Source: Dehalococcoidia bacterium (GTDB taxonomy: Bacteria; Chloroflexota; Dehalococcoidia; Lucifugimonadales; UBA1123). From it: a stretch of DNA of 64,000 nucleotides. The position numbers and the translations under genes were made by a program. Below the pieces are notes generated by a model. That model was not told the origin of the DNA. It saw nothing but the letters and a program-made list of their open reading frames with translations, and did not search any database. Positions 8,227-16,059 of the stretch are shown here, one piece after another (the first letter of the stretch is position 1; each line of letters begins with the position of its first letter). The stretch spans positions 1-64,000 of the forward strand of contig VXRN01000027.1 in assembly GCA_009838465.1 (NCBI GenBank), read 5' to 3'.

Positions 8227-9018
8227 ATGGATCTCGAACTGAAAGGCAAGACCGCCCTGATTACCGGCGGGAGCAAGGGAATAGGCAAGGCCATCGCCAT
8301 CGCGCTGGCCGAGGAGGGCGTGGACGTTGCCATCGCAGCCCGCTCTCAGGACACGCTGGACGAGGCGGCCGAGGAGATACGGTCGGCCACCGGACGAAAG
8401 GTGGTCGCCATCTCTGCCGACGCGACTAAGTGGGACGATGTTCAGAGAATGGTCGAGACGACCGTTTCCGAACTCGGCAGCGTGGATATTCTTGTAAACA
8501 GCGCGGCGATGGTCGGCGGGCAGGTGCGCGGCACCATTGACGAGGCGGAAGAGAAGGACCTGATAGAAGACCTGGACACCAAGGTCGTGGGCTACTTCAG
8601 GAGCATCAAGGCGGTCGTGCCGCACATGCGCGCGAAGAAGTGGGGCCGGATCATCAGCATCGGCGGCGTGTCGGCGCGCCAGTCCACGATCTACGGGCTT
8701 CGCAACGCCGCGGTCGTCCACATGACTAAGACGCTCTCCGACCAGCTAGGTCCGGACGGCATCACGCTGAACGTCGTCCACCCCGGCCTTACCCTCACCG
8801 ACACGATCAACGAGCGTCTGGACAACCAGGCCGCCCAGCAGGGCGTGTCGCGCGAAGAGGTTAACGCCCAAGTGGGCCAGAACGTCGCCATTCGCAGGCC
8901 GATCAATCCTGAGGAGCTTGCCTGGCTCACAGCTTACCTAGCCTCCCCAAAGGCGGAGTGCATAACCGGCGAGACGATAGCTGCGGGCGGCGGAGCCCTC
9001 GGCGCTGTCCACCAGTAG
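8227..9018 (+). CDS. SDR-family oxidoreductase with YxxxN in place of YxxxK
   Basis: SDR protein of 263 residues with classical TGGSKGIG cofactor loop, NSAAMVGG (NAG strand) and a VVHPGLTLTDT C-terminal PG motif. The catalytic tetrad position reads YGLRN, so the lysine that lowers the tyrosine pKa is asparagine. This pattern usually means altered or lost redox chemistry, although the cofactor loop looks intact. The ATG chosen follows a GGAG at a good distance; an in-frame extension of 50 residues has no homology. The gene is the first of two tandem SDR genes on this strand. Confidence 0.86.
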   Translation: MDLELKGKTALITGGSKGIGKAIAIALAEEGVDVAIAARSQDTLDEAAEEIRSATGRKVVAISADATKWDDVQRMVETTVSELGSVDILVNSAAMVGGQVRGTIDEAEEKDLIEDLDTKVVGYFRSIKAVVPHMRAKKWGRIISIGGVSARQSTIYGLRNAAVVHMTKTLSDQLGPDGITLNVVHPGLTLTDTINERLDNQAAQQGVSREEVNAQVGQNVAIRRPINPEELAWLTAYLASPKAECITGETIAAGGGALGAVHQ

Positions 9019-9207
9019 AACAGCCAAACACCATCTTGACCCAGCGGCCCTCGTCCCCGACCGAACCTGTCGGCGCGAGGGCTGCCACGCGCTGCACTCC
9101 CGCCGCCCACGCTCTGCTGCCAAATCTATCCCAGGCAGTAGTCTTTCAGTCGGTCCTTTGGTAGCCCGGCCTTGCACAGACTAGGGTGTGGGTGCGATGA
9201 TACCCAG

Positions 9208-9987
9208 ATGGACAAGATGCGTCTGAAAGATAAAGTTGCATTGGTCACCGGGGCAGGGTCCGGTATCGGACGGGCGGTCGCTATGCTTTTCGCTCATGAG
9301 GGGGCAAGTATTGTCGCTTCCGACATTTCGTCCTCGAACGCCCGGGAAACCGCTAATGATGTGAAGGCATCGGGTGGGCACGCAAGTGCCGTTTCCGGCG
9401 ACGTGTCGGTCGGGGAAGACGCCGAGAGCATGGTAAGAGCGACGGTCAGCGAGTTCGGGCGGCTGGACATACTGGTCAACAGCGCCGGAATCAGCGCGCG
9501 AAACGCTCTCCCGGAGGGTGCGTTTCCAGAAGCGGTCTGGGATAGAGTGATAGACGTGAATCTCAAGGGGACGTACCTCGTGTCCTGGTACGCCGTCCCG
9601 GAGATGGAGAATGCGGGCGGCGGCTCGATAATCAACCTAGCCTCCACAATGGGTTTGGTGGGCTACCCCGCCGGTTTCGGAGGAGGATTCAATCCATATC
9701 CACCTTCCAAGGGTGGTGTAGTGCAGTTCACACGCACACTCGCAATAGACAGCGCGCGCAATAATATAAGGGTCAACTGTCTTTGCCCCGGCTTCGTTGC
9801 GACCAACTTTACCAGGAGTCTGACCGAGGACCCGGAGACGAACGCCTTCCTGGAAGAGCTTCACCCGATGGGCAGGCTGGGAAGGCCGGAGGAGATAGCG
9901 AATGTCGCGCTCTACCTAGCCTCGGACGACGCTAGTTACGTCACCGGCGCCGCTCTGACGGTGGACGGCGGCTACACCGCGCAATAA
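9208..9987 (+). CDS. SDR-family NAD(P)-dependent oxidoreductase
   Basis: Classical SDR of about 259 residues. TGAGSGIG forms the dinucleotide loop, NSAGISARN the NAG strand, INLASTMG holds the catalytic Ser and YPPSKGG the intact YxxxK pair; CPGFVATNF and LASDDASYVTGAALTVDGGY close the domain. This is the 3-oxoacyl-ACP reductase/glucose-dehydrogenase-like group, whose substrate cannot be told from sequence. Three starts are possible within 15 residues (TTG upstream, ATG here, ATG three codons later) and none has a strong ribosome site. Unlike the two other SDR proteins nearby, it retains all catalytic residues. Confidence 0.88.
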   Translation: MDKMRLKDKVALVTGAGSGIGRAVAMLFAHEGASIVASDISSSNARETANDVKASGGHASAVSGDVSVGEDAESMVRATVSEFGRLDILVNSAGISARNALPEGAFPEAVWDRVIDVNLKGTYLVSWYAVPEMENAGGGSIINLASTMGLVGYPAGFGGGFNPYPPSKGGVVQFTRTLAIDSARNNIRVNCLCPGFVATNFTRSLTEDPETNAFLEELHPMGRLGRPEEIANVALYLASDDASYVTGAALTVDGGYTAQ

Positions 9988-10058
9988 GCCCTCAACCGTT
10001 TATAAGAGACAATCCCGGGCGAGTGAGACTCTGTTCGGGTTATGATCATTCTGTCCGA

Positions 10059-10077
10059 ATAAGGGTGAAGGCTCAGC
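10059..10077. repeat. 19-bp sequence shared with the region upstream of mrp
   Basis: ATAAGGGTGAAGGCTCAGC occurs here, overlapping the stop codon of the VLRF1 gene, and again at 19,988-20,006. Here it is part of a GAAGGCT-CA-GCCTTC inverted repeat, which could fold at the 3' end of the leftward transcript. Confidence 0.6.
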
Positions 10078-10819
10078 CTTCCTCGAAGAAGGTCACGCTG
10101 CTCTTCCAGACCTCTCGTGAAATGCCCTTGAGGGCCTTTTGGTTGGGTTGCGCTACCGGAAGACGGCGTGCAAGCGTCTTTGACTTTAGTTCGCGCTGCA
10201 TCAACGGACAACGTTTTACAAATCCGTTCAACGTGCCGCGTTCGCCACCCAGCAGTACATAATCCATCTCGTCCAGATACGGCGTGAATATGGCCCGGGT
10301 AACCTCACTCGTCTTGTCATACAGTTCGCGGATAAGACGCTCTCGACTGCGTTCGAAGCGGCGCTGGGACTGCCCACCAGCGCGGTGCCGGTTCTTCATG
10401 TAGCGCGAGTCGGTCTTCGTGGCGACGAGGGACTCGCCTCTCAGAACACCCACCGCGTATCGGCCGAGACGCAGCAGCACAACGCCGATCACGGGTCGGG
10501 AACTTAGCAGGCTACGCAATTCACCGATATGAGCACCTGCGGCTCGGATGTCGGTGTCCAGCGGTATTGGCGGCCTGATTGCCACAGTCCTCTCGACGGT
10601 GGTGAAGACAGCCACTCCCGTGTCGCTCGTACCCAGAGCCTCCAGGGCGATCGTAATCCGAAAGCGTTCATCCTCGGACTTCGGCAGAAGACGCTCATAG
10701 TCTCGCTCGACAAGCGTGCGGACCGATACATACACGCTCGCGGCACAACCTTCGGCCTCGATGTCATTCAGCAGGCCGAGGACGCCGTTTTTGCCAATCT
10801 GCTTTGTGGTCTTGTTCAT
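10073..10819 (-). CDS. VLRF1/Vms1-type GGQ protein, putative peptidyl-tRNA hydrolase
   Basis: A 248-residue protein with a RHRAGGQSQRRFERSRE segment, GGQ at residues 148-150. This matches the catalytic loop of the eRF1-like VLRF1 domain found in eukaryotic Vms1/ANKZF1 and in bacterial relatives, which release stalled nascent chains by cleaving peptidyl-tRNA or its acceptor end. The preceding beta strands (VIGVVLLRLGRYAVGVLRG) and following helix (LIRELYDKTSEVTRAIF) fit that fold. The C-terminus is short and basic, with no ankyrin or VIM extension. Likely cytoplasmic and ribosome-associated. The ATG is clear; neighbours (SDR, hydrolase) give no functional hint. Family assignment is from the motif only. 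Confidence 0.75.
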   Translation of the reverse strand: MNKTTKQIGKNGVLGLLNDIEAEGCAASVYVSVRTLVERDYERLLPKSEDERFRITIALEALGTSDTGVAVFTTVERTVAIRPPIPLDTDIRAAGAHIGELRSLLSSRPVIGVVLLRLGRYAVGVLRGESLVATKTDSRYMKNRHRAGGQSQRRFERSRERLIRELYDKTSEVTRAIFTPYLDEMDYVLLGGERGTLNGFVKRCPLMQRELKSKTLARRLPVAQPNQKALKGISREVWKSSVTFFEEG

Positions 10820-10952
10820 TGTATTGCAGGTTGACGCTGAGATACTGAAATATCATCGGACTTGCGAACGCAGACAGGACTTCTCGTCAACGACTCCATT
10901 CTCTCCCCACGATGCAACACCATCGCATCCCCGCCATTGCCACGAACCAGAG

Positions 10953-10984
10953 GGACTTCCAGCGCGTGGGAAGGCTGGAAGTCC
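10953..10984. other. Perfect 11-bp stem hairpin
   Basis: GGACTTCCAGC and GCTGGAAGTCC flank a 10-base loop in the 192-bp gap between two leftward genes. No T run follows on either strand, so it is not a standard intrinsic terminator. It could act as a processing or transcript-end hairpin for the hydrolase gene to its right. Confidence 0.6.
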
Positions 10985-11011
10985 ACTTGCCAAGCGATCT
11001 GTGATAACAGG

Positions 11012-13027
11012 CTAGGCCGTCCCGTTTCCGTTCATCCAGTAGTCGTAGCGAGAGGCGGCCATCTCGGCCTCTCGCTCTATGTCCTCTTCGAGGATGTATC
11101 CCTCCGCAGCCAGGTCCGAGGCGGCCTGTCTCACCTGTTCGACATAGTCATCTCTGGACTCGTAGCGCTCCTCTATCGCGGGTCTCGGATCACCGGCCGC
11201 TTCCCGGTCCTCTTTGGACTTGTGGAACGGCAGTGTCCAACCCGCCAGTCCTCCGGTGATTCCAATTACGAGGCCAGGGTTGCCGTTGTCTGCGTGGCGC
11301 AGGTTCCAGCCGGTGTTAGTGGCGAGCGGAACGCTGACCGACGGCAGCCGGATTCCTCCGACCTCGTTGCCGTCGTCATCAACGTCGGACACTATCGCCG
11401 GGTACTCCTCGCCCTGCTCGGCAGGCAGCTTGACGGTGCGTCCCAGGTGAGTCTCGTCGCCGTAGTCAAGGCGCATCGCTCTCGTAACTTCGGGCGGGAA
11501 TGTCACCGAGGGGATACGCTCGAACTTCTCGCGCAGTGTGTAAGACTCAACTCCTGTGCCGTCGTCCAGGCTGGGATGGCGGGAGGTGGGGGCGGGAGCG
11601 TCGCCCCTGACCCAAGCGTCCAGATTGTTCAACTGTGCCCTTTGCAGCGGCGAATAGTCAACGGCGTTATAGGGCAACTGACCCTTGAGGGCATCCATCT
11701 GCCGGATGGTCTCGGGCGGGAAGGTTCCTGTGCCGTGCTGAGTGCCCGCGAAGTGGTATCGGCGCACATTGTCGGATTCGGCTGCATCGGTCATCGCGGC
11801 GAAGTCGGTGTGTACAAGCGCGGCGTCGCCCCGCCAGTATTCAGCGGAGGTGTTGGTGAACATTATCTTGGGGACATTTCCGCTCTCTTCCAACCGCGCA
11901 GTCAGGGAGCCGCTTGCGCCGGTAACCGGATCAGTCATCTCTACGTCTGAGAACGGGAACAGTTCAGGGATTATGTAGCACACGTCCTTTGAGGGTTGTC
12001 CGAAGCGCAGGTTGAACTCGCCGCGCATGCCACCCGCTATGTGCGGGATGATGCCGTCCAGGGCGATGCGGCCCTTCTCATCGTTGTTGAGTCCGTAGTA
12101 GATGTAGGTCCTGAGGAAGCGGCCGCTCTGGGACGCGCCGAAAGCGTGGGCGTAGTCTATCGTGCCCGCGCACGGGTTCCCGTCCGCCTCTGACTCGTAC
12201 TTGAGGAAGGACACTATGTCCCGCACAGAGGCCATTCCAACCCCGACAACGTCGGTCCCGGTAGTAGTATAGACGAGCTGGTAGATGCGGCCGGGCTCGA
12301 AGCCATTTCTGAGATAGACGTGGTTCAGGTCCGGCTCTACCTGCTCATCCTCGACACGGACGAACTGGAATTGGTCCCTGGCTATGTCTGTGGCGGGGCC
12401 GTTGGGGTGGTCGCGCACGGTGAGGGTAGCGCCAGGTTCGTGCGGGTCGGTCGGCGGGTGCGGGTCGTGAATCCTGTCGGCGAGCAGGAACACGTTCGTC
12501 GGCTCGTTGCACTGGAACTGGCAGAGCATACGTCCCGTGAGGCCACTGCCATTCGGGTTCAGTGCCTGGGGAGCGTACAGGCTGATGCGGTCCGGGTCAT
12601 CCGCCGGAACGTCTGACTGCCAACCGCAAAATACGACGGTGTACCCCTCGCGCATCAGGAAGCCGTTGCCCGGATGCAGGGGCGCGCCCGGGTCCATGGC
12701 GCGGGGCGAACTGTTGAATCCGAGGATCGTCTTACGCCCGCGGTTGACCACATCGAAGATCATGCTGCCTCTGCCCCGGTCGGGGTCGGCGGGCTGGAGC
12801 ATCTCGAAGTCAGCCGAGAAGTGAACGCGGCCCTCGGAGTCTCTAGGCGCCAACTCTATGTCCGTGATGGCGGTGTTGTTAGGATGAAGCGGGTCAACCG
12901 AGAAGTGTGCGGTTCCCTTGAGATGGTTATACGCTCCCACGTCGCCGAATGTCTGTCCACCCGCGAACGGGGTTACGCTGGTTATATCGAGCTTGGTTAC
13001 TGGCAAGTCCAAATCCCCTTTCTTCAA
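11012..13027 (-). CDS. Large alpha/beta hydrolase domain protein
   Basis: A 671-residue protein of the alpha/beta hydrolase group found in putative secreted or cytoplasmic esterases (the Abhydrolase_10-type family). The nucleophile elbow is GASQSGRF near the middle, with Ser as the expected nucleophile. Supporting family-like segments are FDVVNRGRK, MREGYTVVFCGWQSDV and HFAGTQHGTGTFP, the last possibly supplying the catalytic His. No signal peptide is seen, so it is probably cytoplasmic. Substrate unknown; ester or amide hydrolysis is inferred from the fold. The leftmost ATG is used; a TTG or GTG start within the first residues is possible. Confidence 0.84.
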   Translation of the reverse strand: MKKGDLDLPVTKLDITSVTPFAGGQTFGDVGAYNHLKGTAHFSVDPLHPNNTAITDIELAPRDSEGRVHFSADFEMLQPADPDRGRGSMIFDVVNRGRKTILGFNSSPRAMDPGAPLHPGNGFLMREGYTVVFCGWQSDVPADDPDRISLYAPQALNPNGSGLTGRMLCQFQCNEPTNVFLLADRIHDPHPPTDPHEPGATLTVRDHPNGPATDIARDQFQFVRVEDEQVEPDLNHVYLRNGFEPGRIYQLVYTTTGTDVVGVGMASVRDIVSFLKYESEADGNPCAGTIDYAHAFGASQSGRFLRTYIYYGLNNDEKGRIALDGIIPHIAGGMRGEFNLRFGQPSKDVCYIIPELFPFSDVEMTDPVTGASGSLTARLEESGNVPKIMFTNTSAEYWRGDAALVHTDFAAMTDAAESDNVRRYHFAGTQHGTGTFPPETIRQMDALKGQLPYNAVDYSPLQRAQLNNLDAWVRGDAPAPTSRHPSLDDGTGVESYTLREKFERIPSVTFPPEVTRAMRLDYGDETHLGRTVKLPAEQGEEYPAIVSDVDDDGNEVGGIRLPSVSVPLATNTGWNLRHADNGNPGLVIGITGGLAGWTLPFHKSKEDREAAGDPRPAIEERYESRDDYVEQVRQAASDLAAEGYILEEDIEREAEMAASRYDYWMNGNGTA

Positions 13028-13142
13028 TTCGGGGTGATTGTATCATCGCAAGTGTCGGTTCGCACCAGCGGTTGACGCTGCCGCGACTCACTTCCTACAC
13101 TGAGAAAACCGTGCGGCACAGGACTGATCGAAAGGGGCGGAC

Positions 13143-13598
13143 ATGCGTGTAGTCATAGGAGCGGACCACGGGGGATACCCGCTGAAGGAAGAGTTGAAGG
13201 GATACGTAGAGTCCCTGGGACACGAGATAGTGGACGTGGGCGCTCACGAACTCGATCCGGCGGACGATTTCCCCGACTTCACCAAGTCGGTTGCTGAGTC
13301 GGTGACCTCAGGCGAGGCGGCGCGCGGCATAATGATCTGCGGCAGCGGGGTTGGCGCGTCGGTGGCGGCGAACAAGGTGAAGGGAGTGCGCGCGAGCGTC
13401 TGCCACGACACCTACTCGGCGCACCAGGGCGTCGAACATGACGATATGAACGTACTGTGCATGGGAGCGCGAATCATCGGAATCGAGATTGCGCGGGAAT
13501 TGGCGGACGCATTCCTGTCGGCTGAGTTCGTTCCTGAAGAGCGATTCCAGCGCCGCCTCGACAAGGTGCTGGATATGGAGTCGAACTTCGGCGGGTAG
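13143..13598 (+). CDS. rpiB: Ribose 5-phosphate isomerase B
   Basis: RpiB/LacAB family isomerase of 151 residues, interconverting ribose 5-phosphate and ribulose 5-phosphate in the non-oxidative pentose phosphate pathway. Diagnostic segments are GADHGGYPLKEEL at the N-terminus, GIMICGSGVGAS with the catalytic Cys, and CHDTYSAHQGVEHDDMNVLCMGAR with the conserved His and Asn residues. Length is normal. The ATG follows a GGGGCGG ribosome site. It starts about 115 bp from the divergent hydrolase gene. Together with the xylulokinase gene it suggests pentose use, although the two are not adjacent. Confidence 0.93.
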   Translation: MRVVIGADHGGYPLKEELKGYVESLGHEIVDVGAHELDPADDFPDFTKSVAESVTSGEAARGIMICGSGVGASVAANKVKGVRASVCHDTYSAHQGVEHDDMNVLCMGARIIGIEIARELADAFLSAEFVPEERFQRRLDKVLDMESNFGG

Positions 13599-13624
13599 CT
13601 TGGCAGACACATCAAGGTCCGACC

Positions 13625-13800
13625 AGGTGGAGTTTCACCCTCTCCCACGGGTAGCTCACAAGGGTAGGCAAAAATCCCTTCCCCCTTGATGGGGGAGGGT
13701 TAGAGCCTGCCCCGTACTTGATACGGGGATGGGGGTGACTCCGCTAATCCACGTTCAATGCCTACCCCTTTCAGCCCACGGGGAGAGGGGGCTAATCATT
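13625..13800. repeat. Dispersed repeat cassette with GGGGGAAGG/GGGAGAGGG palindromes
   Basis: A cassette of GCTCACAAGGGTAGGCAAAA, TCCCTTCCCCCTTGATGGGG, GCCTGCCCCGTACTTGATAC and GGGGATGGGGGTGACTCCGC, ending in TACCCCTTTCAGCCCACGGG. Near-identical cassettes lie at 16.1, 28.2 and (inverted) 45.4 kb. It separates convergent genes. Confidence 0.85.
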
Positions 13801-13810
13801 GGTCAGTGGA

Positions 13811-14311
13811 TCATCCATATTCTGCGCCCAGCAGACAGGCGACCAGTGTCTGGTTCTCCTCGGCATCCTCGAAAGCCTCGGAAATTCGCGCAACGTCGTC
13901 GTCGGTCTCGACCATGTAGTGCCTGATGCCCCAAGCATCGAGGATCGGCTCGGTGAACACGCCGGCGGAGTCGGTCATCTGGCCGCCTTCGCCCATCCAG
14001 CCCCTGTATCCCACGACCATGACCATGGGTATGCCCAGATCTATCCCCATGCCGCGGATTGAATCGCCCGCCTCGAACATACCGGTGTTCTGAATCAGCA
14101 CGACGGGCTTCTTACCGCCTATCCACAGTCCTGCGGCGATGGGCATGGACTCGCCCTCCCGGCAGATGGGCACGAGCTTCAGGTCTTCGTCCGAGATGAT
14201 CTGGTTGTACATGAAGTTGGTCTCGGTGTCCGGCAGCCAGACGATGTGCGTAACGTCGTTCTTCTTGAACTGCTCGATGATGGCCGACGGACTGAGGCTG
14301 ATCTCTGCCAT
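13811..14311 (-). CDS. TPP-binding protein, sulfopyruvate decarboxylase alpha-like
   Basis: A 166-residue protein resembling the N-terminal (pyrimidine-binding) domain of thiamine-diphosphate decarboxylases, in the size class of the alpha subunit of sulfopyruvate or phosphonopyruvate decarboxylase. Visible segments: THIVWLPDTETNFMYNQI, CREGESMPIAAGLWIGG (with the Glu expected to activate the cofactor) and VVLIQNTGMFEAGDSIRG. The pyrophosphate-binding GDG...NN half is missing, so a separate beta subunit would be needed, and none is adjacent. A full-length TPP enzyme occurs at 31.4 kb, but it carries its own N-terminal domain. Start at the ATG after GGAG; the upstream in-frame ATG adds 25 unlikely residues. 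Confidence 0.8.
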   Translation of the reverse strand: MAEISLSPSAIIEQFKKNDVTHIVWLPDTETNFMYNQIISDEDLKLVPICREGESMPIAAGLWIGGKKPVVLIQNTGMFEAGDSIRGMGIDLGIPMVMVVGYRGWMGEGGQMTDSAGVFTEPILDAWGIRHYMVETDDDVARISEAFEDAEENQTLVACLLGAEYG

Positions 14312-14430
14312 GGGACGGTTCTCCGTGGGGTTGTTGATGGTGGGAATTATATGAGGGGCGACTAAAGTGGTCAACGAGTGTTGCATAAGTCAGGTCTTTC
14401 CGCTATTCGATGGGAGGGTGGAGACAAAGT

Positions 14431-14703
14431 ATGAACAAGTCGGAAATGGAAAGGGAGTTGCTGCTGGGGGACTCCATCGTCGCCTTTACGGGGGCTGTAT
14501 TTTGGGCGATTTCAGGGAGGCCGCTGTTTGGCACGGAGTCGTTGTCCGAGCCCGAAATCGGCTTGACGGACTTCCTTGCCTACTTCTACACAGCGATTGG
14601 CGCGGCGCTCATGATTCTTGCGCTGCTGCTTGCCCTGGGTTCCATGCTGCCGTTTCTTCGCAGCGGCGCGAGCAGCCGGCGATGCGATTCTCCCCGATTC
14701 TGA
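14431..14703 (+). CDS. Small membrane protein, unrecognised
   Basis: About 90 residues with a good GGAG site before the ATG. A first hydrophobic segment (IVAFTGAVFWAISG) and a stronger second one (FYTAIGAALMILALLLALGSMLPFL) suggest two membrane passes. No family was recognised. It starts 119 bp from the divergent TPP-binding gene and overlaps the next small ORF by 22 bases in another frame. It could be genuine or a decayed gene; the ribosome site favours expression. Confidence 0.5.
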   Translation: MNKSEMERELLLGDSIVAFTGAVFWAISGRPLFGTESLSEPEIGLTDFLAYFYTAIGAALMILALLLALGSMLPFLRSGASSRRCDSPRF

Positions 14704-14891
14704 AGATACTCACTTTGATCGGTCTGGTTCTGAGTTGGAACTCGGTAGCGAATGAATTGCCCCAGGACCAGTGGTGGTACGACTATCTCTTCTACATCGG
14801 GCTGCTGATAGTTTTTCTCTTTGTAGCGAATGCATCGAGGTCTGTCATAAATGGGCTGTGGCGACGGGTGTCGAGGCGGATGCGACACTGA
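14682..14891 (+). CDS. Small membrane protein, unrecognised
   Basis: A 69-residue ORF with two hydrophobic stretches (ILKILTLIGLVLSWNSV and YDYLFYIGLLIVFLFVA) and a basic tail (RRVSRRMRH). It begins inside the end of the preceding small membrane ORF, which could mean translational coupling. A single ancestral gene split by a frameshift is also possible. No family recognised and no clear ribosome site. Confidence 0.4.
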   Translation: MRFSPILKILTLIGLVLSWNSVANELPQDQWWYDYLFYIGLLIVFLFVANASRSVINGLWRRVSRRMRH

Positions 14892-14964
14892 CTCATCAGG
14901 AGCCACTGTACATTGGAATGGCCCCGATTTAGGATGCAGTCTATGTGGAGTAGGAGAAGCCAAG

Positions 14965-15129
14965 ATGCCCACGGTGAAGACCGACAACGCCGAGATCTAT
15001 TACGAATCTCACGGAGAAGGACCTGCGATAGTCCTGTCGCACTGCGCGGCTGGCAATACCCTGGCCTGGTGGCAGCAGGTGGCCCACTTCGCCTCGACTT
15101 ACAAGTTCCTTGAAACCGAACGATTCTAG
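14965..15129 (+). pseudogene. Truncated alpha/beta hydrolase (N-terminal remnant)
   Basis: Starts at an ATG after TAGGAG and reads MPTVKTDNAEIYYESHGEGPAIVLSH, then AAGNTLAWWQQVAHFASTYKF. This is the start of a typical alpha/beta hydrolase up to the first helix; it stops after 54 residues. The usual HG oxyanion segment reads HCAAGN. The nucleophile elbow and catalytic Asp/His are absent, and the next 76 bases show no continuing hydrolase frame before the HepT gene. It looks like the stump left by a deletion that brought in the toxin-antitoxin pair. Confidence 0.7.
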
Positions 15130-15193
15130 GGCAGCATGGCCGGTTTGCTGTCGCTCGAAATCATAATACTCTTTAGCCGTTCCCGCCCCGTGT

Positions 15194-15199
15194 TACAAT
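15194..15199 (+). promoter_or_regulatory. Possible -10 box for a leaderless hepT-mntA transcript
   Basis: TACAAT lies only six bases before the hepT ATG and no purine-rich ribosome site is present. A transcript starting 6-7 bases downstream of this box would begin at the start codon. The -35 region (CTTTAG) is weak. Inference only. Confidence 0.4.
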
Positions 15200-15205
15200 G
15201 TATTC

Positions 15206-15631
15206 ATGGCGACCACCAACACCGACTTCCTCATGCGCTGCATAGGCACATTGGAACTGGCGCTGAAGCAGTTACAGCAGCACGAGCCGGGAGAATTCAT
15301 ATACGAAGTCTTCCGTTCGGCCTGCGTCAAAGAGTTCGAGATAATCCTCGAACAGTCCGGCAGCCTGCTGAAAAAGCGACTCAGGCCCTACTTCGCGTCC
15401 AACCGACAGGCTGACAGCCTCGCTTTCAAGGATATATTCCGATATGCGGCGAAGCACGGTCTTATCTCAGTGCAGGCATGTGAGCGATGGTTCGAGTACC
15501 GTGATAACCGGAACGATACCGCGCACCTCTACGGGGAGGATTTCGCCGAGACCACGCTCGCTCTGCTTCCCCAATTCATAGCGGACGCGAAGGAATTGGC
15601 GAGTGTAGTATCGGAGGATCCGCATGAGTGA
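15206..15631 (+). CDS. HEPN toxin / nucleotidyltransferase substrate-binding protein (HepT-like)
   Basis: A 141-residue all-helical protein of the HI0074 / HepT group. The conserved tail motif is YRDNRNDTAHLYG, which contains the RNxxxH (Rx4-6H) signature of HEPN ribonucleases. The downstream gene encodes the matching minimal nucleotidyltransferase and overlaps it by eight bases, as in HepT-MntA modules. In characterised modules the HEPN protein is an RNase toxin and the nucleotidyltransferase neutralises it by adding AMP to a tyrosine near the active site. The module lies next to a truncated hydrolase, suggesting a horizontally gained insertion. Confidence 0.85.
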   Translation: MATTNTDFLMRCIGTLELALKQLQQHEPGEFIYEVFRSACVKEFEIILEQSGSLLKKRLRPYFASNRQADSLAFKDIFRYAAKHGLISVQACERWFEYRDNRNDTAHLYGEDFAETTLALLPQFIADAKELASVVSEDPHE

Positions 15632-15938
15632 CCGACTGCGCCTGCCAAGCCGCTATCGTCAGCAGGTGGAAGATATACTCCGCGAGAATATGCCGCAGGT
15701 TGAGGCGTGGGCCTACGGTAGCCGCGTCAACGGCGAAAGCCATGAAGCGAGCGACCTCGACCTCGCGCTCCGCGCCCCCGGACTACGGCCTATACCAGGC
15801 GTGGATATGGAGGCGCTTCGCGAAGCGTTCAGAGAGTCGAACATACCCATCATCGTGGACGCGCGCGACTGGTCTAAACTACCCGAGTCCTTCCATGAGG
15901 AAATAGAGCGTGACTATGTATCCTTGAATGGAAACTGA
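15624..15938 (+). CDS. Minimal nucleotidyltransferase antitoxin (MntA-like)
   Basis: A 104-residue MNT-family protein. The polymerase-beta fold signature reads WAYGSRVNGESHEASDLDLAL: GSR followed by a metal-binding DLD pair. The third carboxylate is probably in PIIVDARDW. Such proteins act as the antitoxin in HEPN-MNT systems by modifying the HEPN partner, which here is encoded directly upstream with an eight-base overlap. The length is normal for the minimal class. Start at the ATG inside the hepT end; translation is likely coupled. Confidence 0.87.
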   Translation: MSDRLRLPSRYRQQVEDILRENMPQVEAWAYGSRVNGESHEASDLDLALRAPGLRPIPGVDMEALREAFRESNIPIIVDARDWSKLPESFHEEIERDYVSLNGN

Positions 15939-16059
15939 ACTCTCACTGATCCCAGAGTTCCAGCTTGTGCATTGCCCGGCGCCATCTTCATTCATAAGAT
16001 ACATGGCCTTTCGACTATCAACGCTGAGCGACGCTCACATACCAATCTGGCTTCCATCT

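Noticed and set aside
10862-11950. 362-codon frame opposite the large hydrolase gene
   Set aside because: Antisense shadow; the minus-strand gene has a clear nucleophile elbow and family pattern.
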